64,000 nucleotides of DNA from Candidatus Poribacteria bacterium WGA-3G (GCA_000406005.1 ASZN01000007.1:1-64000), one strand, 5' to 3'. Shown: positions 18,209 to 26,157, counted from the first letter of the stretch. Notes: generated by a model not told the origin, from the sequence alone. Translations and numbers: made by a program.

Positions 18209-18315
18209 ACAAGGCGACGCTTTTATATGAGGTTTATTCTTACTCTCACGTTGTGATTAAAAATCACGTTTACCGCGCTTCGTTCCACCGCTTTCCCGCG
18301 AAAGCAGATGCGTGA

Positions 18316-18492
18316 AACACAATCCAGGCAGGTCTCCTGACTTCCGATCTTGCGTCCGTTGAACCTTCCCATCAATGAATTGACAGTGGCGTTTTCAGCG
18401 GGTATTTACGATCGTTCACAGTGGCGGGGCCGTGGCGGATTCTTACCGCGCTTCCCTATTCTCCGTAATGGCACCTGAACCGTTAATCTATT
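18316..18492 (-). promoter_or_regulatory. Cobalamin riboswitch
   Basis: Read on the minus strand, the segment has the conserved parts in order: GGTTCAGGTGCC at the 5' side (18471-18482), GGGAAGCGCGGT with AATCCGCCACGG, then CCCGCCACTGT, and the B12 box GTCAGGAGACCTGCC (18327-18341). These are the hallmarks of the cobalamin aptamer (Rfam family Cobalamin). It would bind adenosyl- or methylcobalamin and repress the three downstream genes. An 11-base echo of the core (GAAGCGCGGTA) recurs in the leader at 18271-18281 and could take part in switching. Confidence 0.95.
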
Positions 18493-18599
18493 CAATTGTT
18501 AATGTCTATATTATATCATATAGGAACATTTTTTGCAAATTTTTCGGGTGTGTAAAGTTTTTGGCGCTCAATTCGTTACACCGTTTTCTAATGCTTCAA

Positions 18600-18768
18600 A
18601 CATAGCACTCCGCTGGAGTGCAAGAAGGCGCAACGGCTTTTCTATAGATATGTTGCTCCGCTGGAGCAAAGAGGTATCTTTAGACATAAAGACTTCTTCA
18701 CGCCAGAGGCGTGATATATCTATAGAAATCAAGATTGTTCGCAGCTGCACTCCAGCGGAGTGCTATGT
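18600..18768. repeat. Nested-palindrome element with 23-bp terminal inverted repeats
   Basis: The ends 18600-18622 and 18746-18768 are perfect inverted copies of each other, and each contains the palindrome GCACTCCGCTGGAGTGC. Inside lie the palindromes TTGCTCCGCTGGAGCAA (18653-18669) and CACGCCAGAGGCGTG (18699-18713). The left half matches 5614-5690. It is MITE-like, 169 bp, without a coding gene. Confidence 0.8.
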
Positions 18769-18866
18769 GTATTGACGAGGGGTGTTGGAGTAAACCGCCT
18801 CTATAACGGAACGCTGCCAAAATATTTACACACCCGTGAAATGTCGGGGAATCATTAACAAAAAAT

Positions 18867-18895
18867 TTGACAATGCAGATTGGATATGGTATGAT
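18867..18895 (+). promoter_or_regulatory. Promoter of Hsp90-like ATPase gene
   Basis: TTGACA (18867-18872), a 17-bp spacer, TATGAT (18890-18895), extended -10 TG present. The surrounding 35 bp closely match the promoter at 25878-25906. Confidence 0.8.
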
Positions 18896-18955
18896 TGAAG
18901 TCAAATATCGCCTCAACTGCTACTTTACTTATCCAATTTCGCAAAAAGTGTTATT

Positions 18956-21900
18956 ATGACAACCCAATGGAACAAAGACGAAACTAGGAATCGTGTTCTC
19001 ACTGAAAACACGGCACAAGCCGTTTCCAAGTATCTGACCGATCAGGAGTCGAATCGTGCAACGTGGCAAAATCGATGGATATGGGAACTTTTACAGAATG
19101 CGCGTGATGCTTCAAAAACAAGCACTAACCGCCTCATCGTAAAAATTCAATACAATTCGGAAGAACTCGTCTTTTTACACAACGGAGGCGGATTCACACC
19201 TGAACAGATAACCCATCTCATTTATCACGGATCAACGAAAGTTGAGGATGAAGAAACAATAGGAAAATACGGCAGCGGCTTTTTGACAACACACCTGTTG
19301 TCTCCAGAAGTGGTTATCTCGGGTCAGCTCCACAATGGTCAATGGTTTGACTTCCCTTTGGTACGTAAACTACGTAAACCTGATTCAGTAACTGCACTTC
19401 GTGAGTCAATGGACGAAGCCTGGGAAAATTTCAGTCCATCTATAGCACCGCAAGTCCCAATGCCGGAAGGCTTTACCACTCGATTCGTATATCCAATCAA
19501 GGAAGATAACGCGGCGAATGCAGTGAAGAGTGGAATTGCAACGCTGAAACAATGCGCGCCGTACGTAGTTGTCTTCAATCAGGAATTCTCCAGCATCAAC
19601 ATTGAAGACCATCACGAAACTATTTGTTTTGAAGCCATTGAACCTTTGCAGATGGAGGTCTCAGAAATCCAGCAAATCATAGTGACAGAAAAAACGAATG
19701 GAAATAATACAGAAATGAAATATCTTCTGGCACAAGGTGAAAAGGCTTCTGTCACAGTTCCTCTAACATCAAGTGACAACAGTTTAGTATGTCTACCAAT
19801 TGAGAATATACCAAGACTCTTTTTGGGTTTTCCTTTGGTGGGCACCGAAGACTTCAGCTTTCCCGCTGTTATCCATAGCTTAGATTTTACGCCAACGGAG
19901 AACCGCAATGGTGTGTATCTTTGGCAAAGCGACAACGAAGCAAACCGTAACAATCAAGCTGTGATTGAAGAAGCCTGCGCTTTGCTTGTTAGGATCTTAG
20001 CGTTTGTGGCAAAGTCTGGTTGGTGTAATGTGCATCGATTAGTGGAAATTCCTCCTATCCAAGAAAAGGATTGGCTGAAGAATATAGAACAGCTTAGGAA
20101 CTGTCTAAAATCAAAATTCATTGACGAAATCTGTCCAACACCTGCGGTTATTACTGCTGTTGGAACTCTCTTAGCCCCCCAAAATGCTATATTTCTTCAA
20201 GCGAAAAGTGAGGCAGACATAGAGACTTTGTGGAAATTATTGGAGAGCCTTGAGGAAAAACGTGAGCAATTGCCTAAACAAGATGAAGCAATAGGATGGT
20301 GTCGCGCCATTCAGAGCTGGACAAATGTATCTGAACACGTCCGACCAATGTTAAGGAATGGTGGGAGCCTGGCATCGTTTGTAGAAGAAAAGAGTAAATA
20401 TACCCAAGGGCACAACGCAGGATGGGGCCATCTTGAGAATCTGCAGAAATTGCTCCGTCCAGATGTTTGTGCTGTCGAATGGTTGAATCAATTCTATCAA
20501 TTTCTGATAGACAACGGATTTGATAATGAAATTCGTACCCGTCGCTTTGTTCCTGATCAAGTGGGCTTTTTTCGTCAACTGAATGAGACATCCCGTGATA
20601 CGGACATAGACGAAGACCTGAAAAACGTTGCCGAGTTGTTGGGGGACTTTATCCGGCAGAGGCTACGGGATACCCGCCTTACTCCCTTAGTTCAAGAAGT
20701 CGGCGCGGGAAATATGAATAACGAATCTGTTGTTTCGGATATTATTAGCCGGATCCGAAAACGTGCCGACGAGAAGCCAGACGACTCCTTCAAGGAAGCA
20801 AGTGGCCGCCTATTCGCGTGGATAGTTAATAGAGAAGCCTACTTCCACTTACTAAATTTTCCTGTGTTTGTGGAAGATGGTAAATCTGGCAGTCCTCTTG
20901 TGTTTTACCTACCGAATGCTACACATAATACCCCTTTCTCGTCGTTGCTGTTGGCACCCGTTCGCGCATGGCCGGAAGACTTGCAACCGTTCAAAGATCT
21001 TTTTCCGCCGAACAGCATCTTGGCAGATGCGTTTTTTGAAGCAGCGTCTAACCGAGACACATGGCAAATCCTCAGTGATCAACGACTTGTTAATATGGCA
21101 ATCCGGTACCGGTACACGGATAAAAAACAAGTGAATCTCAAAGAGTTTTCTCCAGATGTAGATCGTGATGAAGGTACCCACATTGCTTTTGTTGACCGCG
21201 TGACAGATGTTGTAAAACGCTCTGAAATTATGAGCAGAGTCAGTGATAGTCGAGAACGAGCCTTCCTATTCTGGAGATTTCTCACCGAGTGGCTTATTCA
21301 AAAAGATGTCCACGCGTTAGAACCTAGAGAAGTAATTTGTGAATGCGGAGGAACTCATAAATACTATCCAGAGGCCTGGGTGATGCCGGTGCGAAATAAT
21401 AGTTGGATTCTATGTGAGGGAAAACGCCGTGTCCGTGCGACAGCTGAGTCGCTTGCGAGTCTGCTTCGCGATAACGGATGGCAACCGGATTCTCTACATC
21501 AGAATCCTGCTGTCGTCAACCTATTGGATGCAATTGGTGTGACACGGTTTGACTTGATGCGGGAATTTGTAACGGTGGGCAATGAAGAAGCACGTAGAGT
21601 GCAAGAGAATGTCCTCACAGAGATAATAGTTAAGGCTGGAGGTAACTTGAGTCAAATCAGTGCGTTGGTGCAGGACCTGAAAGAGGATGAAAATCTCTTT
21701 CAACATCTTGAAGAACGACGGGAACAGAGACGGATCGTGAGTGAGAACCAACACTTGGGGCAACAAGTCGAAGAATTGGTGAAGACGAACTTGGAGAAAG
21801 AAGGTTTCTCAGTTCGTCGTACTGGAACGGGTTCGGACTTTGAAATTTCAGATAATACTGATAATATGATAACACTGGATATAGAACGAGATAGCAAAAA

Positions 21901-22267
21901 TTGGTTGGTTGAAGTGAAATCTACGCGAACTCAAAGCGTTAATATGACTCTCACGCAAGCAAAAACCGCTGTGGGTAAGGGGGACGAATTCTTACTTTGT
22001 ATTGTCCCAATAGAACAAGGAAATGGTGAACCAGATTTAGAAACTGTGCGAGAGGAAATGAGATTCGTTAAAAATATTGGACTTCGTGTGGCTCCGTTGT
22101 GCCAAAATCTCAACGCGTTAGAAGAATTGCAGACTAACATCACTAGCGAAACCCTCTCTGGTATCAAATTGTTAATTAAGGCGGGTGTAGCAAGAATTAA
22201 TGTCAATCATTCTGTATGGGAAACTGAAGGATTCCCACTCGAAAATCTCGCTGCACGTCTTAAGTAA
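18956..22267 (+). CDS. Hsp90-like (sacsin-type) ATPase with C-terminal DUF3883 nuclease-like domain
   Basis: An 1103-residue protein. The N-terminal GHKL/HATPase domain shows WELLQNARDA near residue 45, HNGGGFTPEQI near 78 and GKYGSGFLTTHLL near 105, as in sacsin-type ATPases. The middle 700 residues are of no recognised family. At about 975-1060 a DUF3883-like domain carries SDFEI, then WLVEVKSTRTQ, matching a PD-(D/E)xK nuclease core. Large ATPase-DUF3883 proteins occur in phage defence loci, so an ATP-driven, DNA-acting defence effector is likely. It starts at ATG 18956 about 55 bases after a strong promoter; the ribosome site is weak. A relic of another restriction gene lies directly downstream. 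Confidence 0.8.
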   Translation: MTTQWNKDETRNRVLTENTAQAVSKYLTDQESNRATWQNRWIWELLQNARDASKTSTNRLIVKIQYNSEELVFLHNGGGFTPEQITHLIYHGSTKVEDEETIGKYGSGFLTTHLLSPEVVISGQLHNGQWFDFPLVRKLRKPDSVTALRESMDEAWENFSPSIAPQVPMPEGFTTRFVYPIKEDNAANAVKSGIATLKQCAPYVVVFNQEFSSINIEDHHETICFEAIEPLQMEVSEIQQIIVTEKTNGNNTEMKYLLAQGEKASVTVPLTSSDNSLVCLPIENIPRLFLGFPLVGTEDFSFPAVIHSLDFTPTENRNGVYLWQSDNEANRNNQAVIEEACALLVRILAFVAKSGWCNVHRLVEIPPIQEKDWLKNIEQLRNCLKSKFIDEICPTPAVITAVGTLLAPQNAIFLQAKSEADIETLWKLLESLEEKREQLPKQDEAIGWCRAIQSWTNVSEHVRPMLRNGGSLASFVEEKSKYTQGHNAGWGHLENLQKLLRPDVCAVEWLNQFYQFLIDNGFDNEIRTRRFVPDQVGFFRQLNETSRDTDIDEDLKNVAELLGDFIRQRLRDTRLTPLVQEVGAGNMNNESVVSDIISRIRKRADEKPDDSFKEASGRLFAWIVNREAYFHLLNFPVFVEDGKSGSPLVFYLPNATHNTPFSSLLLAPVRAWPEDLQPFKDLFPPNSILADAFFEAASNRDTWQILSDQRLVNMAIRYRYTDKKQVNLKEFSPDVDRDEGTHIAFVDRVTDVVKRSEIMSRVSDSRERAFLFWRFLTEWLIQKDVHALEPREVICECGGTHKYYPEAWVMPVRNNSWILCEGKRRVRATAESLASLLRDNGWQPDSLHQNPAVVNLLDAIGVTRFDLMREFVTVGNEEARRVQENVLTEIIVKAGGNLSQISALVQDLKEDENLFQHLEERREQRRIVSENQHLGQQVEELVKTNLEKEGFSVRRTGTGSDFEISDNTDNMITLDIERDSKNWLVEVKSTRTQSVNMTLTQAKTAVGKGDEFLLCIVPIEQGNGEPDLETVREEMRFVKNIGLRVAPLCQNLNALEELQTNITSETLSGIKLLIKAGVARINVNHSVWETEGFPLENLAARLK

Positions 22268-22271
22268 AAAA

Positions 22272-22316
22272 TCACTTACCCACAAAGAAATCGCAATTGT
22301 GGCGGGGAGTGTCTGA
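22272..22316 (+). pseudogene. Relic of C-terminus of an Eco57I-type methylase
   Basis: Fourteen codons ending in TGA at 22314-22316 read SLTHKEIAIVAGSV. The type IIG gene at 4-3753 ends NLTEDEIAIVEGNV, so this is almost certainly the last part of a related, deleted restriction gene. Confidence 0.6.
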
Positions 22317-22607
22317 ATCGCTCAGAACATTAGGTCAAAAATTTTACGCAATAAGTAGATTTGGGATGCAGAAAAATCTTTGTGGTCGTTGCTTCCCGTT
22401 GATTGATTGTTTGCTTGTTTAGATGTAGGGCAGCTTTGTTTTGAAGTTCTCTACTGCCCTACGCTAATCAATTGTTGTATAGTTGGTAATGAAACGCAGA
22501 TTTGCGTAGATTTTACCGTGTAACCGAGTGAGATCGGATAACTACACAACTGAAACTATGCGTCCCCAAAAACGCATAATAACCCAAATAATAATTTGGA
22601 GGTTATA

Positions 22608-22907
22608 ATGAAAGAAGTTCGTCCTACAGGATTAATCTCTGATGGTATTGCGCTAATGCAAAAAGGGCATCTAACGTCAGCATCCGCTATCTTTAATAAA
22701 GCAATCGCACTGAATGAATACCCCCTATGTGCTCATCTTCTTGATGCTATCTGCGAAATTTTGTCCATATCTGAATCTACATCAGACGAATTATCATCAG
22801 TGATTTTAGGCGGATCAATACACAAAGTAGATAGAGTGTTAGCCAAAATGCGAGACAAACTGGATGATATTGAAGCAGAATTAGAAGCATCTAAATCTGA
22901 AATTTAA
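22608..22907 (+). CDS. Small TPR-like protein in inverted-repeat cassette
   Basis: A 99-residue helical protein. Residues 7-40 (LISDGIALMQKGHLTSASAIFNKAIAL, here split: LISDGIALMQKGHL, TSASAIFNKAIAL) look like one TPR hairpin. The C-terminus is a charged helix (MRDKLDDIEAELEASK). I chose ATG 22608, with TTGGAGG 5 bases upstream. The stop is directly followed by the promoter of the tRNA-like RNA. It could bind that RNA or the neighbouring TIR-TPR protein; both are guesses from position. Confidence 0.6.
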   Translation: MKEVRPTGLISDGIALMQKGHLTSASAIFNKAIALNEYPLCAHLLDAICEILSISESTSDELSSVILGGSIHKVDRVLAKMRDKLDDIEAELEASKSEI

Positions 22908-22908
22908 C

Positions 22909-22937
22909 TTGGCAATCTAACCGAAATATGCTATAAT
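22909..22937 (+). promoter_or_regulatory. Promoter of tRNA-like RNA
   Basis: TTGGCA (22909-22914), a 17-bp spacer, TATAAT (22932-22937). The expected start is about 22944, inside the first strand of the long closing helix. Confidence 0.75.
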
Positions 22938-22939
22938 AT

Positions 22940-23052
22940 AAATGCCGTTGAATACTCTTGTGTGGTTGGATTTGGTATTAGCGCGGGCTCCAAACTCGTT
23001 GCTATAGGGTTCAACTCCCTACCAATCCATAGAAGTATTCAACGGCATTTTT
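22940..23052 (+). ncRNA. tRNA-Trp-like small RNA closed by a 17-bp helix
   Basis: The outer strands 22940-22956 and 23034-23050 pair perfectly over 17 bp, and the 3' strand runs into five T, so it also serves as terminator. Inside is a tRNA-like fold in correct order and spacing. Acceptor strands are GGATTTG (22968-22974) and CCAATCC (23022-23028, one mismatch). The anticodon arm is GCGGG-CTCCAAA-CTCGT with anticodon CCA, followed by a 5-base variable loop. The T arm is TAGGG-TTCAACT-CCCTA, joined directly to the acceptor. The D arm is missing; only 8 bases lie in its place. It has its own promoter. It is not a normal tRNA gene; a tRNA mimic is inferred. Confidence 0.65.
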
Positions 23053-23276
23053 ATCGTAAAAACGATCATAAAAATAACAAAAAATTGTCCGAAAAACAAA
23101 AAATCTGACATCCCAAATCTACTTATTGCGAAATTTTATACACTGGATTCCTAAGGTTTAGCTGGCATCTGTTCACCAAATATGTTATGATTAACCTCAA
23201 AGAATCCACATCATTCGCGATTCAAACGATCATGAGGCTTCAGCGGAAAAAAAGTTATCGCTATGGAGAAAAGTTA

Positions 23277-25184
23277 ATGAGCAAACCGTTAAAAGTCTTC
23301 ATTACCTACGCCCACAAAAATGCGGAAGCAAAGGACAAATTGATAACCCACCTTGCTGTCCTGAAGCAAAACGGATTAATTGATGTCTGGCATGACAACG
23401 AAATTCTACCGGGAGACAAGTGGCGGGAGGCAATTTTTAACAATCTTGCCGATTCAGATATTCTGCTCTACCTTACTTGTCCTTACAGTCTTGCTTCTGA
23501 AAACTGTAATAAGGAGTTGACTGCTGCGTTACGTCCAAATATAAGAATAATTCCGATTATCCTTGAACACTGCGATTGGCAAAATCATCAACTCAGCGAT
23601 TTTCAAGCACTTCCTGAAAAAGGCAAGCCAATCTACGATATTAGCGAATGGAACCCTGAGAACAAAGGGTGGATGAGTGTGGTTGAGAGACTCCGAAAAG
23701 TGATAGAAAGAATGCAGTCCCAGGCGGATTCATCATCTGCTACGTTAGAGAAGGAATTGCGTGCTGAGTTGGCATTCCAACAAGGCAACATTTTTATGAT
23801 GTTCGGACAACTGGATATGGCAATAGGAGCATACTCACATGTAATTGAAATTAATCCGCGCGATGTAGATGCCTACATCAATCGTGGAGCTGCTTATCAA
23901 GACAAAAACAACTTTGATTTTGCTATCCAAGATTTCACCACTGCTATACAACTAAAACCTGATTATGCAATTGTCTATTACAATTTCGGTGTTATCTATG
24001 GTAAAAAAGGCGAGGTTGACAAAGCCATTGAAAACTACAATAAGACAATAAAGCTCAATCCTAATTTTGCAGTGGCTTATAGTAATCGTGGCAACGCTTA
24101 CGCAAATAAAGGTGAAGCAGAGAATGCCATGAAAGACTATAATAAAGCGATTAAACTCAATCCATACCTTGCCGAGGTTTATTATAATCGAGGCATTGCT
24201 AATGAAGAGAATGGCAAGATTGAACTTGCTGTAAAGGACTATACCACAGCAATACAACTTAAACATAATTATGCCGCAGCGTATTGCAATCGTGGTGTTG
24301 CTTACGGAAAAATAAACAAGAATGACCTTGCTATTACCGACTATAGTATGGCGATACAACTTGAACCTGACAAGGCAAAAACATATAATAATCGAGGGAA
24401 CGCTTACTACAGAAAAGGCGAGATTGATAAAGCCATTGAAGACTATAACGAAGCAATAAGCAAGGACCCAGAGTTTACCGATGCTTATAATAGTCGTGGT
24501 GTTATTTTTAGTATCAAAGGTGAAGTTGATAGAGCCATCAAAGATTATAATAAAGCGATACAGATCAACCCCGATTATGCAAAAGCATATTGCAATCGTG
24601 GAAACGCTTATAGTGAAAAAGGCTACCATAACCGTGTTATTGAAGACTATAGCAGAGCAATTGAGTTAAATCCTAATTTCGCCGAGGCGTATTGCAATCG
24701 AGGTCACACTTATGTCTATAAAGGTGAAATTGACAAAGCCATTGAAGACTATAATACGACAATAAAACTGAGACTAAGTGATCATAAAGCATATAATGGC
24801 CGTGGTAATGCTTACCGCTGCAAAGGTGAAATTGACAAAGCCATTGAAGACTATAACGCAGCGATAAAATTGAACTCTGATTTTAGCGAAGCCTACAGCA
24901 ATCGCGGCATCACTCTCAGCATCAAAGGTGAACATGACCTTGCTATCCAAGACTTTAGCAAAGTGATACAACTACAACCACAGTCTGCTCACGCCTATTA
25001 CAATCGAGGCGCGACATGGTTATTTCTAAGAGAATGGGAGAAAGCTATGGCTGACTTGACTATTGCCCGAGATAGAGGGGTAGATATCACCACTAACTTT
25101 CGTAAGACAAGCATTGCCGACTTTGAACGGGCAATCGGTGTAAAATTACCTTCATTTATCGCTGTAATGCTTACACAACAGTAG
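23277..25184 (+). CDS. TIR-domain protein with TPR array
   Basis: A 635-residue protein. The N-terminal TIR domain (3-140) shows KVFITYAHKN, DVWHDNEILPGDKW, ADSDILLYLTCPYSL, and SENCNKEL, whose Glu is at the expected catalytic position of TIR NADases. From about 165 to 610 it is a run of about 13 TPR repeats of the form AYxNRGxAYxxKGExDxAIxDYxxAIxLNP. I chose ATG 23277 with GGAG 8 bases upstream; the frame opens earlier at 23187. It heads a three-gene operon with a nucleotidyltransferase (19-bp gap) and a small protein. An NAD-depleting or signalling defence effector is likely; the TPR part would sense or scaffold. Confidence 0.85.
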   Translation: MSKPLKVFITYAHKNAEAKDKLITHLAVLKQNGLIDVWHDNEILPGDKWREAIFNNLADSDILLYLTCPYSLASENCNKELTAALRPNIRIIPIILEHCDWQNHQLSDFQALPEKGKPIYDISEWNPENKGWMSVVERLRKVIERMQSQADSSSATLEKELRAELAFQQGNIFMMFGQLDMAIGAYSHVIEINPRDVDAYINRGAAYQDKNNFDFAIQDFTTAIQLKPDYAIVYYNFGVIYGKKGEVDKAIENYNKTIKLNPNFAVAYSNRGNAYANKGEAENAMKDYNKAIKLNPYLAEVYYNRGIANEENGKIELAVKDYTTAIQLKHNYAAAYCNRGVAYGKINKNDLAITDYSMAIQLEPDKAKTYNNRGNAYYRKGEIDKAIEDYNEAISKDPEFTDAYNSRGVIFSIKGEVDRAIKDYNKAIQINPDYAKAYCNRGNAYSEKGYHNRVIEDYSRAIELNPNFAEAYCNRGHTYVYKGEIDKAIEDYNTTIKLRLSDHKAYNGRGNAYRCKGEIDKAIEDYNAAIKLNSDFSEAYSNRGITLSIKGEHDLAIQDFSKVIQLQPQSAHAYYNRGATWLFLREWEKAMADLTIARDRGVDITTNFRKTSIADFERAIGVKLPSFIAVMLTQQ

Positions 25185-25203
25185 GACTAAAACCTAAATC
25201 CAG

Positions 25204-25668
25204 ATGAAAAAATGGCCCGCCTTTGATAATGATGGTGACTTACCCGTAGGAATTCATCAAGCAACATTGGCTGAAACTTTACAGCATTTCGGTGCAGGGA
25301 CCCCGCAAAGAAAACGCGTTGGGCAGCAATTAGAACACATTTTCAAATTGGCAAACAGCACCGGCCAAGTGGCAAGATTTATCGTGTTTGGTTCATTTGT
25401 AACAATTAAACCAGCCCCCGGTGACGTAGATATTTTCTTATTGATGAATGATACGTTTGATGTTGATCAGGTGGATGGTGAAGCTGCTCTCATTTTTGAT
25501 CATCAAAAAGCACAGAATATTTTAGGAGCAAGCGTTTTCTGGAGCCGCAAACTTGCAGCAATAGGCGGCGAGCAGGGAGCAGTGGAGTATTGGCAGGTTA
25601 AACGCGACAACACACGCCGCGGCATAGTTGAGGTGATTAACAATGATTCAGAACAATCAAGAACTTAA
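25204..25668 (+). CDS. Nucleotidyltransferase-fold protein
   Basis: A 154-residue protein with the minimal nucleotidyltransferase signature GSFVTIKPAPGDVDIFLLM: GS, then D-x-D about ten residues on. It resembles the DUF6932/MNT-like group in which the enzyme is small and works with a partner. It lies 19 bp after the TIR-TPR gene and overlaps the next gene by 26 bp, so the three are co-translated. Possible roles are AMP transfer to a protein or tRNA, as in HEPN/MNT systems, but the partner here is not an obvious HEPN protein. Confidence 0.75.
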   Translation: MKKWPAFDNDGDLPVGIHQATLAETLQHFGAGTPQRKRVGQQLEHIFKLANSTGQVARFIVFGSFVTIKPAPGDVDIFLLMNDTFDVDQVDGEAALIFDHQKAQNILGASVFWSRKLAAIGGEQGAVEYWQVKRDNTRRGIVEVINNDSEQSRT

Positions 25669-25864
25669 AGCAACGCTGGATCGTATTGAGTACTTTCAAA
25701 AACAAGTTGAAAGACTCCGGCAGGTTGAAACTAATCCTCGGAATTATGAGTTATCCGCGGGTGGATTTCTGGCAGAAATCGAACGGATGAATCTTGAAGT
25801 GTATCACTTTATAGCTGATGATATGTTTATATATATGAACCAGTCAAAACAATATGCGGCGTAA
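25643..25864 (+). CDS. Small coiled-coil protein, partner of nucleotidyltransferase
   Basis: A 73-residue, mainly helical protein (ATLDRIEYFQKQVERLRQ; GGFLAEIERMNLEVYHFI). It starts at ATG 25643 with GAGGTG 6 bases upstream, inside the end of the nucleotidyltransferase gene. Similar small helical proteins follow such enzymes in toxin-antitoxin pairs, so it is a candidate partner or antitoxin. No specific family is recognised with confidence. Confidence 0.65.
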   Translation: MIQNNQELKATLDRIEYFQKQVERLRQVETNPRNYELSAGGFLAEIERMNLEVYHFIADDMFIYMNQSKQYAA

Positions 25865-25877
25865 AATGCCGAAAAAT

Positions 25878-25906
25878 TTGACAATACGAACTAGATATGG
25901 TATCAT
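25878..25906 (+). promoter_or_regulatory. Promoter of unassigned RNA
   Basis: TTGACA (25878-25883), a 17-bp spacer, TATCAT (25901-25906), near-identical in flanks to the promoter at 18867-18895. Confidence 0.75.
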
Positions 25907-25912
25907 TATTAA

Positions 25913-26157
25913 TGTTAGTATCAGTATCTGAATTTGAATATTTAGATGGAAATTGAAAAAGAAAATGACATTTATATACTCACACTCCAACTCACATAGC
26001 ACCGTTAACCATCGGCATTGGTGGCGTTCCAACTGCTTGCGGGGGAGTGTGCGCCTAAATGGATAACTGAAATACATATCGAAATCGACGTTTTTCATTT
26101 CTAAGTCCAGTTGAAGCCTTATGCACACCGACCCCGGCAGCATAAGGTGTTTTTTTT
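25913..26157 (+). ncRNA. Candidate structured RNA of about 245 nt
   Basis: This stretch runs from a strong promoter (start near 25913) to a strong terminator (26117-26157) and has no plausible gene. A helix ACACTCC (25981-25987) / GGAGTGT (26045-26051) encloses about 57 bases with a small inner ACCA/TGGT hairpin. I could not match it to 6S, tmRNA, RNase P or SRP RNA by their conserved motifs. It is therefore an unassigned RNA, or the leader of a lost gene. Confidence 0.5.
26117..26157 (+). terminator. Rho-independent terminator
   Basis: CCTTATGC / GCATAAGG, an 8-bp stem, followed by TG and eight T (26150-26157). Confidence 0.85.

Larger units (their letters stand above)
22347..23130 (+). mobile_element. 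784-bp cassette with perfect 22-bp terminal inverted repeats
   Basis: The 22 bp at 22347-22368 (CGCAATAAGTAGATTTGG...) are the exact reverse complement of 23109-23130. Between them lie a hairpin GTAGGGCAG/CTGCCCTAC (22425-22462), a 99-residue gene, a strong promoter, and a tRNA-like RNA with a terminator. No transposase is inside, so it would be a non-autonomous cargo element. I see no clear target duplication. It sits between the ATPase gene and the TIR operon. Confidence 0.6.

Noticed and set aside
22960..23030. Ordinary tRNA-Trp gene
   Set aside because: The D arm is absent and the acceptor has a mismatch; the surrounding 17-bp helix and private promoter make a normal tRNA unlikely.
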